Source of the DNA: an uncultured Granulosicoccaceae bacterium
Lineage (GTDB): Bacteria > Pseudomonadota > Gammaproteobacteria > Granulosicoccales > Granulosicoccaceae
Assembly: GCA_938006335.1 (NCBI GenBank)
Contig: CALLMF010000035.1
Span: 90,482-154,481, forward strand
Length of the DNA: 64,000 nt
Reading direction: 5' to 3'
The notes below the pieces were generated by a model, which saw only the letters and a program-made list of their open reading frames with translations, was not told where the DNA came from and ran no database searches. Below are positions 18,681-27,195 of the stretch, piece by piece; within the stretch, counting starts at the first letter, position 1; each line of letters starts with the position of its first letter. A program made the translations under genes and the position numbers.

Positions 18681-19865
18681 TCAGGCAGCGCGGCGAAGCG
18701 TCGTTTGGTCAGTATCCGGTGACTCGCCACCTGCAGGCTCGGCGCCATCGTGCCCTGTATCGATCAGCGCCGACTCGCGCAGTTCACGCTCGAGAAGATC
18801 CGCTTCCTCGCGCTCGGTTTGCGCCCGGCTCTTGACTGCAGAGCCGACATCCGCGAGCGTATTGGGCATGTCCACGACATGCCAGCTGGATACGGAGCCG
18901 GCGGCAGCGGCCCGCTTGTCGAGGTAGCGACGCCAATGGGCGAGCACCTGATTCTGCAGGTTGTCAAACCAGGGTAGGTCGAGCCCCGGTGACGGGTTGA
19001 ACGGATTGCCTCGACTGATCGTCCACAGCTCGGTGCGCGTGCTCTTGCTGGTGGCCTCGCCACGGCAGTGAAAGCCGTGGGTGTTTGCGATCACCAAGGT
19101 GTTTGCAGGTACGGCAAACGCCCGCGGTTCCGGGAACCCCATCCGGACCGCGTCATCAGCGGTCAGTCGAAGAGACCCGTTGCCGGAGTACGTGTCTGCG
19201 CCCTCACTGATCTGGATGCTCTTCTGGTACTCCCACCTGAGTCTTGCGAGTGTCAACCGCTGCGAACCCGGGACGTAGGTAAAAGGCCCGTTGCGCTCAT
19301 CGACGTCGTCCAGGAAGTACCAGCTCTTCATGGTCGGATGAAACGTGTCCGAATGGAGGTTCTTCTGAGGGTCCTTGGGCCCATCTACAAACCCGTTCTT
19401 GATCGTCTGGATGTAGGCAATGGGCCTGACGCGCTTGCCCGCGGCAAACTTAAGCAAGGTTTGCAGGCGACCACCATGCAACACCGAGTCAAACGCGGGC
19501 AGTGAGCGCAATACCATCCGATCGAGCTGGATCCGGTGGGTGAGGGTGTCGCCCTGCACACATTCACGTACCTCGGCATCAGCCGTTGCGGCTTCCTTGC
19601 GCAGCGCAGCCACCGTGTCCGCGTCCAGAAAATTCTCGACCAGCATGTAGCCATTGCGATGCCAGCAATCACGCAGTCCCGCATCGACCCCACGTGACAG
19701 CAAGCGCATTCGCAGGCCCATGATTGCATGCGCCACCACCATGCGTGCCACGTGCAGACCGAGGCGGTTGGCCAGACGGCTACCGATCAGCGGATTGCGC
19801 GAAAATGACTTGGACTGGGTAAACAGCTGAATCACCCAAACGGGTGTCAGGAGTAGTTTTTTCAT
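18681..19865 (-). CDS. PhyH-family Fe(II)/2-oxoglutarate dioxygenase
   Basis: A 394-residue protein from ATG 19865. The double-stranded beta-helix metal motif appears as LHSDTFHP (H-x-D), with the distal His probably in NTHGFHCRGEA and an Arg (TRTELW) suited to 2-oxoglutarate binding. The pattern matches phytanoyl-CoA dioxygenase-type enzymes. The N-terminal 60 residues are hydrophobic and basic and may associate with membrane; the C-terminal 60 are charged and look flexible. It diverges from the hybrid histidine kinase. The substrate is unknown. Convergent with the GGDEF-EAL gene, with 107 unassigned bases between them. Confidence 0.8.
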   Translation of the reverse strand: MKKLLLTPVWVIQLFTQSKSFSRNPLIGSRLANRLGLHVARMVVAHAIMGLRMRLLSRGVDAGLRDCWHRNGYMLVENFLDADTVAALRKEAATADAEVRECVQGDTLTHRIQLDRMVLRSLPAFDSVLHGGRLQTLLKFAAGKRVRPIAYIQTIKNGFVDGPKDPQKNLHSDTFHPTMKSWYFLDDVDERNGPFTYVPGSQRLTLARLRWEYQKSIQISEGADTYSGNGSLRLTADDAVRMGFPEPRAFAVPANTLVIANTHGFHCRGEATSKSTRTELWTISRGNPFNPSPGLDLPWFDNLQNQVLAHWRRYLDKRAAAAGSVSSWHVVDMPNTLADVGSAVKSRAQTEREEADLLERELRESALIDTGHDGAEPAGGESPDTDQTTLRRAA

Positions 19866-20044
19866 GATGCGGTCCCGCGTGGCATGACCCACTCAAGCAA
19901 GCCATGTGCCTTCCCTGCATCCTCCATTCCCTGATCAATGAGCGAGTCAGCGCCTGAGCCGATATCGGTTGGCGTAGAATCATGCTGGCCACGGCGCCGT
20001 TGCCAGCCCTTGGCGATCGCCCGCCAAAAACGATACAGGTGCCC

Positions 20045-21868
20045 ATGTCTGCTGCCGATCAGGTCGGTTCGGAGTCGAAAACGCGGCGCCAGGCAATCGA
20101 AATTGCCCAGATCGAGCTGTTCTGCAAGAACCTTCCCGGCATCATCGTGGGCTCGGGGATTGCTGCACTTGTCATGGTCTTTGCGACGAGCGCTACGCTT
20201 TCGCTGAACGTTCGTATCGGCTGGTTCCTGCTGGTCATGGTGCTCTCTATCGTGCGATTGCGTCACCTCGCGGGCTTGCGCGCGCGGCCGGTCACGGCGG
20301 CCACGCTCAAACGCCGGCAGTTCGAACTCACCTTGTTTTCGGCACTGGCAGCGCTGAGCTGGGGCGTCCTCGGATTCATTGCGCTGACGCCTGATTCCCT
20401 GATGCAGTCGGTCGTAGTGATCACGATGATCACCGCCATGGTCGCCAGCGGCTCGGCCCTGATCTCGCACCTGTCAGTCACCTACGTCACATTCGTGCTG
20501 CTGATCCTTGGGCCCGTCGTTGCTCGCTGCCTGATGCTCGGAGGTCGGGAGTTCACGCTGATGGGGCTGTTACTCCTGATATTCATGGCGGTCTCCTGGT
20601 TTACCTCGCGCGCCAGCGCCGAGAACGTGGTGGGATTCATCAAGGCCCGATTCGACAATCTCGATCAGTACACCGAGCTTCTGGATGAAAAATACAAGGT
20701 GGACGAAGGGCGCGAGCGAGCTGAAGCGGCCAATGCCGCCAAATCGCAGTTCTTGAGCTCCGCCAGTCACGACTTGCGACAGCCGTTGCATTCGCTGCGC
20801 CTGTTCTCGGCCACCTTGCAATCCAGGTTGAGCGCACGGATGTCGCCTGCGGTTGATGGCGAAGACGATGAACTCGTCGAAGATCACCGCTTGGTCACAC
20901 GCATCGATGAGTCCGTTACCGCACTGGAGGAACTGTTTGAAGGAATACTCGATTTATCCAGACTTGATGCCGGCACCGTAGACGCAAAGATCGAGGATGT
21001 ATCGCTCGCACCGATCTTCGAGCATCTGAAACTGGCGCACGCGCCAGCGGCCATCGTCAAGGGCGTGAGCTGGCATGACAATGCCAACGACGCCGTTGTG
21101 CGCACGGATCCGGTAATGCTCGAAAGATTGCTGACCAACCTTGTATCCAACGCGTTGCGCTACACACGATCAGGAGCCATTCACCTGCGCGCGGAAACCC
21201 ACAATGAACGCGTATCGATACGTGTGATTGACACAGGCATCGGTATTCCGAAGGCCGAACACGCGCGCATATTCCAGGAGTTCGTACAGCTCGACAATCC
21301 TGAGCGTGATCGGCAGAAGGGCATCGGACTCGGTTTGTCCATCGTCAAGCGGCTGGCGAGTCTGCTGAGAGCCAATGTGCGCATCGAATCCAACGCGACC
21401 GGAGCGGGCACCTGCTTCGTCGTGGATGTCGCCGCTGGGGATGCCAACAAAGTCGCGCCCGTGTCCGACGCCAAATCATCGAACAAGGAATCGCTCGCAG
21501 GACTTTTCATACTCGTCATTGACGATGACGAATCTGCCCGTCTTGCGATGGAAGCGTTGATGCACAACTGGGATTGCACCGTCATGGTCGCGAGCTCGGC
21601 CGATGAAGCGGTGCAAGCCCTCGAGGAAATCAACGAGACGCCGGATATCATCATCAGTGACTATCGTCTGCGTGCTGGTGAGACCGGAACGCAGGCGATT
21701 GCCAAGGTTTGCGCGCAGACGCAGACGAAGCTGCCCGCACTGCTGATCACCGGCGATGTCGACGCTCACCGTTTGCGTGATATCAACGAGTCCGGTTTAC
21801 CGGTATTGCACAAGCCCTGCAGGCCAGCAGAACTGAAGAGCCGAATCTGCGACCTGACAAACCGGTAG
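20045..21868 (+). CDS. hybrid sensor histidine kinase with C-terminal receiver
   Basis: 607 residues. Five to six hydrophobic segments span residues 30-200 and form a membrane sensor. The HisKA phospho-acceptor is His242 (SASHDLRQP), then a HATPase domain with NLVSNALRY and GIGLGLSIVKRL, and a receiver domain with IDDDES and phospho-acceptor Asp539 (IISDYRL). The DLRQP variant places it among the RpfC/FixL-like hybrid kinases with attached receiver. No DNA-binding partner lies beside it, so its output is probably through a separate regulator. It diverges from the PhyH gene across 179 bases. Confidence 0.9.
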   Translation: MSAADQVGSESKTRRQAIEIAQIELFCKNLPGIIVGSGIAALVMVFATSATLSLNVRIGWFLLVMVLSIVRLRHLAGLRARPVTAATLKRRQFELTLFSALAALSWGVLGFIALTPDSLMQSVVVITMITAMVASGSALISHLSVTYVTFVLLILGPVVARCLMLGGREFTLMGLLLLIFMAVSWFTSRASAENVVGFIKARFDNLDQYTELLDEKYKVDEGRERAEAANAAKSQFLSSASHDLRQPLHSLRLFSATLQSRLSARMSPAVDGEDDELVEDHRLVTRIDESVTALEELFEGILDLSRLDAGTVDAKIEDVSLAPIFEHLKLAHAPAAIVKGVSWHDNANDAVVRTDPVMLERLLTNLVSNALRYTRSGAIHLRAETHNERVSIRVIDTGIGIPKAEHARIFQEFVQLDNPERDRQKGIGLGLSIVKRLASLLRANVRIESNATGAGTCFVVDVAAGDANKVAPVSDAKSSNKESLAGLFILVIDDDESARLAMEALMHNWDCTVMVASSADEAVQALEEINETPDIIISDYRLRAGETGTQAIAKVCAQTQTKLPALLITGDVDAHRLRDINESGLPVLHKPCRPAELKSRICDLTNR

Positions 21869-21870
21869 GC

Positions 21871-21892
21871 GAGGGGGGCTCCGGAGCGCCTC
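21871..21892 (+). terminator. possible hairpin after the histidine kinase gene
   Basis: Just after the kinase stop, an imperfect hairpin is centred on the 10-base palindrome GCTCCGGAGC, flanked by GAGG and CCTC. There is no T-run after it, so a classical intrinsic terminator is not established. Confidence 0.3.
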
Positions 21893-22055
21893 GGAACACG
21901 CAGATTCACCCTCTGCCCGTGCAACTGACACAAATTGTAGCGGGTGTTGTAAACACAGACACTTAGCGCAGACAATCGCACCCTTTCAGTCGCAATTGTC
22001 GATTGCGGAAAGGCCATGAGACAGCAATAATGCAGCACACCTTGAGGAGCTTGCC

Positions 22056-22553
22056 TTGACTATTCACGATCGACTCGTCGACGATTTTGTTGCCAACAAG
22101 GTCGAGTTCATAACGACCGTACCTTGCAAACAGCTGGGCGGTGTCATCGAAGCTGTAGACAAGCACGACAGCATCATGCATGTGCCGTGCAACAAGGAAG
22201 ATGAGGGTATCGGCCTGTGCGCAGGCGCGCACATGGGCGGCAAACGATCCGCCATCATCATGCAGAACACGGCCATCGGCGTGGTGGTGAACACGCTTGT
22301 CACGCTCACTCAGTACTACCGCCTCCCGCTACCCATGCTGATCAGCTATCGCGGCGAACTCGGTGAGCCGGTCGCCTGCCAGGTCGAGATGGCCGTTCAT
22401 ACCAAGGCGCTGCTTTCGCAGCTCAACATCCCGACCTACCACTTCCATCAGGAAGAGGACGCCGCCGAGTTTGGCGCGATCCTGAGCCACACCTACATGT
22501 GCAACAAGCCGGTCGCGATATTGACCGATGCGACCTTCTGGAAGGGGTACTGA
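22056..22553 (+). CDS. comD: sulfopyruvate decarboxylase, alpha subunit
   Basis: A 165-residue TPP-enzyme half that matches the pyrimidine-binding (Pyr) subunit: TVPCKQLGGVIE at the N terminus and CNKEDEGIGLCAG with the conserved Glu. It starts with TTG, supported by a GAGGAG ribosome site at 22044-22049. With the beta subunit three bases downstream it decarboxylates sulfopyruvate to sulfoacetaldehyde. Phosphonopyruvate decarboxylase is a related possibility, but the neighbouring HpsN-type dehydrogenase supports a sulfonate substrate. First gene of a four-gene operon. Confidence 0.82.
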   Translation: MTIHDRLVDDFVANKVEFITTVPCKQLGGVIEAVDKHDSIMHVPCNKEDEGIGLCAGAHMGGKRSAIIMQNTAIGVVVNTLVTLTQYYRLPLPMLISYRGELGEPVACQVEMAVHTKALLSQLNIPTYHFHQEEDAAEFGAILSHTYMCNKPVAILTDATFWKGY

Positions 22554-22556
22554 GTC

Positions 22557-23120
22557 ATGGTCCGATCTGAAATTCTCGAGCTGCTGGTACCGGTCTTGCG
22601 CGACCAGTTGATCGTATGCAACATCGGCTTGCCGAGTCAGGAGTTGCACAAGACCCTCGACCAGCCAAGCAACTTCTACATGCTCGGCACCATGGGACTG
22701 GCGTCGTCCATCGGATTGGGTGTTGCCCTGGCACAGAACCGCAAGGTCATGGCCATCGACGGTGACGGTTCGGTCCTGACCAACCTGGGCACGCTCGCCA
22801 CCATCGGCAACAACCCCACACCCAATCTGGTACTGCTGATCATCGACAATGGCAGCTATGGATCCACCGGAGATCAACCGACCTATGCGGGCGGCAAGAC
22901 GTCTCTGACCGAAGTGGCGCGCGCCTGTGGCAGTGAGCACGTGGTCGAATGCGGGTCTGATGATGTCGTCGCGGTAGTGACTGCTGCTCTGGCCGCGGAT
23001 CACGGCACGATCATCGTCTGCAAGTGCGAGTCCGGCAACGTCAAGGTCCCTGTCATCACCATGGATCCGGTGGTCATCAAGGATCGGTTCATGAAGGCCA
23101 TCGAAGCAACGCAGGCCTGA
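22557..23120 (+). CDS. comE: sulfopyruvate decarboxylase, beta subunit
   Basis: A 187-residue PP-domain subunit: the TPP/Mg motif runs from IDGDGSVLTNLG to IIDNGSYGSTG (GDG...NN-type, here DNGSYG). It pairs with the alpha subunit encoded three bases upstream; together they cover the split architecture known from methanogen ComDE and bacterial sulfolactate degraders. The product sulfoacetaldehyde would normally be cleaved by Xsc, which is not in this window. Confidence 0.85.
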   Translation: MVRSEILELLVPVLRDQLIVCNIGLPSQELHKTLDQPSNFYMLGTMGLASSIGLGVALAQNRKVMAIDGDGSVLTNLGTLATIGNNPTPNLVLLIIDNGSYGSTGDQPTYAGGKTSLTEVARACGSEHVVECGSDDVVAVVTAALAADHGTIIVCKCESGNVKVPVITMDPVVIKDRFMKAIEATQA

Positions 23121-23132
23121 CTTGCGAGCAGA

Positions 23133-24299
23133 GTGGCGGCAAGCGATATCCATTCAGCCGAGGATGCACGGCGGCTTGCAAAGCGCAAGTTGCCGTGGCT
23201 GATCTTCGACTACATCGACGGAGCCGCCGGCACCGGGCATGCCGAACAGCGTAACCGGTCGACGCTCGCCGACATACAGCTACAACCGCGCGTTCTCCGA
23301 GACGTCGAATTCCGCTCGGTGAGTCGCGATGTCTTTGGCACCATCTCGGCCTTGCCCTTTGGTATCAGCCCGATGGGCTTGTGCAACCTTGCATGGACAA
23401 GCGCGGACCGACTGCTTGCCGATGCTGCCGCACAGCACTCCATACCGCTCGGCGTATCGACAGCCGCATCCAGTTCGCTGGAGGTGCAGATCCAGCGTGC
23501 GCAGGGACATGCGTGGTTTCAGCTGTACTTCAGCGGTGATATCGATGGCTCGCTACGGCTGGTGGAGCGGGCACGGGTGGCGGGCTACGAGACACTGGTA
23601 TTGACCGTCGATGTGCCGGAGGTCGGGCGTCGACCCCGCGAGTTGCGGCGCGGCTTCACGATGCCATTCCGCATCGGGCCGCAGCAATTTCTGGACTTTG
23701 CTCTGCACCCGCAGTGGTCACTCTCCACACTACGGGGCGGGCGACCGGACCTTGCCAACTTCGGCGGTGAGCACGGAGAGTTCGACCGTACGCGCAGCCG
23801 CGCCGGCGCGGACTGGTCCGTACTCCAGCGACTGCGCGATGCGTGGCCTGGCAAACTGGTGGTAAAGGGTGTGCTCAACACCGACGATGCCCTGCAATTA
23901 CAGAAAGCCGGGGTCGATGCCATTCAGGTGTCCAGCCACGGCGGCAGACAACTGGATTCCGCACCACCCCCGATCCTTGCCCTCGGACACATACGGCGCG
24001 CCCTCGGGCCCGACTTTCCCTTGTTCTATGACAGTGGCCTGCGCTGTGGCGAGGACATCGTCAAGGCGTATGCGTTGGGCGCGGATTTCGTCTTCCTCGG
24101 GCGACCTCTGTTGTACGCCATCGCCGCCGGTCGAGAGCAGGGTTTGAAGAAGCTGCTCGAAACACTCAGCACCGAAACCAGTATTGCGCTCGCACAGCTG
24201 GGGCTGACCAGCCTCGATGACTGCGGGCCGACTTCCTTGATCGCCGACAGCGTGACCGCAACCGGCGCACCAGCAACACCACCGAGAATCACCCCATGA
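23133..24299 (+). CDS. FMN-dependent alpha-hydroxy-acid dehydrogenase (probable sulfolactate dehydrogenase)
   Basis: 388 residues of the glycolate oxidase/lactate dehydrogenase (LldD) family. It has FDYIDGAAGT near the N terminus, the catalytic HGGRQLDSAPPP segment and DSGLRCGEDIVKAYALGADFVFLGR, the phosphate-binding end of the TIM barrel. The GTG start lies 12 bases after comE. Between sulfopyruvate decarboxylase and a sulfopropanediol dehydrogenase, the missing step is oxidation of sulfolactate to sulfopyruvate, so an SlcD-like role fits well. Substrate is inferred from context. The gene overlaps hpsN by four bases (ATGA). Confidence 0.78.
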   Translation: MAASDIHSAEDARRLAKRKLPWLIFDYIDGAAGTGHAEQRNRSTLADIQLQPRVLRDVEFRSVSRDVFGTISALPFGISPMGLCNLAWTSADRLLADAAAQHSIPLGVSTAASSSLEVQIQRAQGHAWFQLYFSGDIDGSLRLVERARVAGYETLVLTVDVPEVGRRPRELRRGFTMPFRIGPQQFLDFALHPQWSLSTLRGGRPDLANFGGEHGEFDRTRSRAGADWSVLQRLRDAWPGKLVVKGVLNTDDALQLQKAGVDAIQVSSHGGRQLDSAPPPILALGHIRRALGPDFPLFYDSGLRCGEDIVKAYALGADFVFLGRPLLYAIAAGREQGLKKLLETLSTETSIALAQLGLTSLDDCGPTSLIADSVTATGAPATPPRITP

Positions 24300-25618
24300 A
24301 TTCAACTGCTTCGCCCATCGCTCGCGAATACCTCAAGCAAGCCGCGCTGACTGCAGCAAGCGACGCTGCTGACGTTCGCAACACCGTGCAGTCGATCCTC
24401 GATGAGATCGAGACTGGCGGTGAGGAAGCCGCCAGGAGATACGCAGAAAAGTTCGACAAGTACAGTGGAAACATCGTACTCACCCGCGATGAAATCGACG
24501 CTGCCAGTGCGCGGGTCTCCCCCAAACTCAAGAGTGATATCGCGTTCGCCCACGACAATGTGCGTCGCTTTGCCGAGGCCCAGAAGTCGTCGATGGCAGA
24601 TCTCGACATGGCCGTACTCCCGGGCTACACGCTGGGCCAGAAATGCGTTCCCTGCAATGCCGCAGGCTGCTATGTACCCGGCGGGCGCTACAGCCACGTT
24701 GCCAGTGCGATCATGACGGTCACCACTGCCAAGGTCGCAGGCGTCAGCCACATCGTTGCCTGCTCGCCACCACGACCGGATGCTGGAATCAACGATGCGA
24801 TTGCCTACGCGGCCGATCTGTGTGGAGCGGACTCCATCCTTGCCATGGGCGGCGTACAGGGAATTGCGGCAATGACCTTCGGGCTGTTCGGTCTGCCAAA
24901 GTCGGACATTCTTGTCGGGCCGGGCAACCAGTTTGTGGCCGAGGCCAAGCGCATCCTGTACGGGCGCGTGGGCATCGACATGTTTGCAGGCCCCACCGAC
25001 AGCCTGATCCTCGCCGATACCAACGCCGATGCAGAGATCGTCGCCGTCGACCTCGTCAGCCAGGCAGAGCACGGCTACAACTCACCGGTATGGTTGGTCA
25101 CCGATAGCCGCGAGCTCGCGCAGAAGGTGATGGACCGCGTACCGGAGTTGATCGCCGACTTGCCGGAAACCAATCGCGTCAACGCCGAAGCCGCCTGGCG
25201 CGACTACGCCGAGGTCATCCTGTGTGCCGATCGCGAAGCGATGGCGGCCACCAGCGACGAATACGCCCCGGAACACTTGAGCGTGCAGGCCGACGATCTC
25301 GACTGGTGGCTGGACCGCCTGACGTGCTACGGGTCGCTGTTCCTCGGTGAGGAGACCACCGTGTCGTATGGCGACAAGGCGGCAGGTACCAACCACGTAT
25401 TGCCGACCTCACGTGCAGCGAACTACTCGGGCGGGCTTTCCGTGCACAAGTTCATGAAGGTGATCACGTGGCAGCGCGCCAGTCGGGATGCCTCTCGGCC
25501 CGTGGCGGAAGCCACCGCCAGGATCTCGCGACTCGAGGGTATGGAGGGCCATGCCCGAGCGGCCGACATCCGTCTGGGCAAGTACTTCCCGGATACCACC
25601 TTCGATCTGGAAGCCTGA
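24296..25618 (+). CDS. hpsN: sulfopropanediol 3-dehydrogenase (HpsN-type, histidinol-dehydrogenase fold)
   Basis: 440 residues homologous to histidinol dehydrogenase. It has the zinc/substrate segments SQAEHGYN, EYAPEHLSVQ, GDKAAGTNHVLPT and a final metal His in EGMEGHARAADIR. Replacement of the HisD-type AQAEHDPN by AQ/SQAEHGYN and its location outside any his operon point to the HpsN group, which oxidises 2,3-dihydroxypropane-1-sulfonate to sulfolactate with NAD. With the three genes upstream this forms a route from DHPS to sulfoacetaldehyde. A plain HisD is less likely. Confidence 0.82.
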   Translation: MNSTASPIAREYLKQAALTAASDAADVRNTVQSILDEIETGGEEAARRYAEKFDKYSGNIVLTRDEIDAASARVSPKLKSDIAFAHDNVRRFAEAQKSSMADLDMAVLPGYTLGQKCVPCNAAGCYVPGGRYSHVASAIMTVTTAKVAGVSHIVACSPPRPDAGINDAIAYAADLCGADSILAMGGVQGIAAMTFGLFGLPKSDILVGPGNQFVAEAKRILYGRVGIDMFAGPTDSLILADTNADAEIVAVDLVSQAEHGYNSPVWLVTDSRELAQKVMDRVPELIADLPETNRVNAEAAWRDYAEVILCADREAMAATSDEYAPEHLSVQADDLDWWLDRLTCYGSLFLGEETTVSYGDKAAGTNHVLPTSRAANYSGGLSVHKFMKVITWQRASRDASRPVAEATARISRLEGMEGHARAADIRLGKYFPDTTFDLEA

Positions 25619-25777
25619 CAGCGTCTCTCGAGACCGCTCCCGGGGGACAGGAGTCGTTGAAGGCGGCCTCAAGCTGACGTTTTGTCAGTCGCTATATGCG
25701 CCATAGGGACGATTGGGTGCGCGTGCGAACCGCCGCGAACACCGTCCAACGTCCGGATGCAGCCACAGGACAAGACG

Positions 25778-26731
25778 ATGACCGACAAGTACCGCCTCGT
25801 GACAAGAAGTGATTTCGATGGCCTGGTATGCGCGGTGCTCCTCAAGCACCTCGATTTGATCGACGAAATCACCTTCGTGCATCCGAAGGATATGCAGGAC
25901 GGCAAGATCGAGATCACTAATCGCGATATCACCACGAACCTGCCATTCGTGGAAGGCGCGTACAAGGTGTTTGATCACCATGAATCCGAAGCGCAACGCA
26001 ACGACACCAGCGTCGTCAACTACGTGATCGATCCGGAGGCGGATTCGGCCGCACGCATCGTCTGGAAGTACTACGGCGGGCACGCCTCCTTCCCCCCCGA
26101 GTGGGATGAAATGATGACGGCGGTGGACAAGGCAGACTCTGCTCGGTTCACCATCGACGAAGTGCTCGAGCCGCGTCGCTGGGAGCTGTTGAACATGCTC
26201 ATGGACTCGCGTACCGGCCTCGGGCGGTTTCGCGAATTCCGGATCTCGAACTATCAGTTGATGATGAATCTCATCGACGCCTGCCGCGAGCAGTCCATCG
26301 ACGAGATTCTGGCCGTGCCGGACCTGCGCGAACGTATCGAATTGTTTGATAGCCAGCGCGCCCTGTTTCAGGACCAGCTCAACCGCTGTGCCACCGTGTA
26401 CGGCAACCTCGTCGTGCTCGACCTGCGCGACGAGGAAGTGATCTATACCGGCAGCCGCTTCGCGATCTATGCGGCGTTCCCGCAATGCAACATCTCGATC
26501 CACCAGATGTGGGGCTTCCAGAAGCAGAACGTGGTGTACGCGACGGGCAAGTCGATATTCGACCGAAGCTGCACGACCAACATCGGCGAGCTGATGCTCG
26601 AATACGGTGGTGGCGGCCATGCCGCGGCCGGCACCTGCCAGGTCGACGTGGAAGATGCCGACAAGGTGCTCGATGCACTGATCGATCGCATCAACGTCGA
26701 TGACGCGGCCGCGATGCGCCAGGCGAGCTAG
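25778..26731 (+). CDS. DHH/DHHA1-family phosphoesterase
   Basis: A 317-residue protein with SDFDGLVCAVL at the N terminus, the DHH signature in FDHHES, and a C-terminal DHHA1 motif YGGGGHAAAGTC. These mark the exopolyphosphatase/RecJ-like/NrnA-like superfamily of manganese phosphoesterases. Which nucleotide or polyphosphate it cleaves is not readable from the sequence. I chose ATG 25778, preceded by AGGA and starting the conserved core; the frame extends 96 bases upstream without homology. It stands alone 159 bases after hpsN and converges on bamE. Confidence 0.8.
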   Translation: MTDKYRLVTRSDFDGLVCAVLLKHLDLIDEITFVHPKDMQDGKIEITNRDITTNLPFVEGAYKVFDHHESEAQRNDTSVVNYVIDPEADSAARIVWKYYGGHASFPPEWDEMMTAVDKADSARFTIDEVLEPRRWELLNMLMDSRTGLGRFREFRISNYQLMMNLIDACREQSIDEILAVPDLRERIELFDSQRALFQDQLNRCATVYGNLVVLDLRDEEVIYTGSRFAIYAAFPQCNISIHQMWGFQKQNVVYATGKSIFDRSCTTNIGELMLEYGGGGHAAAGTCQVDVEDADKVLDALIDRINVDDAAAMRQAS

Positions 26732-26741
26732 TGGCCGCGCC

Positions 26742-27176
26742 TCAGCCCTGATCCCGCTCGGGTGAGAAGAACTCCCACCACCGCCGCTGCGGCGGCAACT
26801 CACCACTGACCGAGTCGGAATTGTCCTCGATGCGGGACACGACTTCGCCATCGAAGTAGACGGTCACGCGGCGCGCCGGTATCGGAGACCCTGCCGGGCC
26901 CCGTGTAAATACGTAATCCCAGCGGTCCGCGCTAAACGGCGAATCGGTGATGGGCGATCCCAACACCGTGCGCACCTGTTCACGCGGCATCCCGGTCTTC
27001 ACGTCACCGACACGTGCCGGGTCAACCAGATTGCCCTGCTGAATGGTGATGCGGTGTGGCGCAGGTAACCACCAAGGGTCTCCGGCGCAGCCGGATACCG
27101 CCAGGGTCAACAGCACAACCCCCAGAGCGCGGCGAGAGCAGGCACCCAACGGTGCAACGGTGTAGTTCAAAGCCAT
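26742..27176 (-). CDS. bamE: outer membrane assembly lipoprotein BamE
   Basis: 144 residues. The signal peptide ends in LAVSGC, a lipobox with the modified Cys. The mature part has the SmpA/OmlA fold pattern: ITIQQGN, VGDVKTGMPREQVRTVLGSP and RWDYVFTRG. BamE is an accessory of the BAM complex in the outer membrane. Location next to recN and nadK is a familiar gammaproteobacterial grouping. ATG 27176 is used because the longer upstream frame runs into recN and lacks the signal peptide at its start. Confidence 0.92.
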   Translation of the reverse strand: MALNYTVAPLGACSRRALGVVLLTLAVSGCAGDPWWLPAPHRITIQQGNLVDPARVGDVKTGMPREQVRTVLGSPITDSPFSADRWDYVFTRGPAGSPIPARRVTVYFDGEVVSRIEDNSDSVSGELPPQRRWWEFFSPERDQG

Positions 27177-27195
27177 GATAGGGAGTATGGCTGAT

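Noticed and set aside
22056..23120. Phosphonopyruvate decarboxylase or acetolactate-synthase-like pair
   Set aside because: No phosphonate genes are present, and the split subunits beside HpsN match sulfopyruvate decarboxylase.
24296..25618. Histidinol dehydrogenase for histidine biosynthesis
   Set aside because: No his genes are nearby and the gene is coupled to a hydroxyacid dehydrogenase and sulfopyruvate decarboxylase; HpsN fits better.
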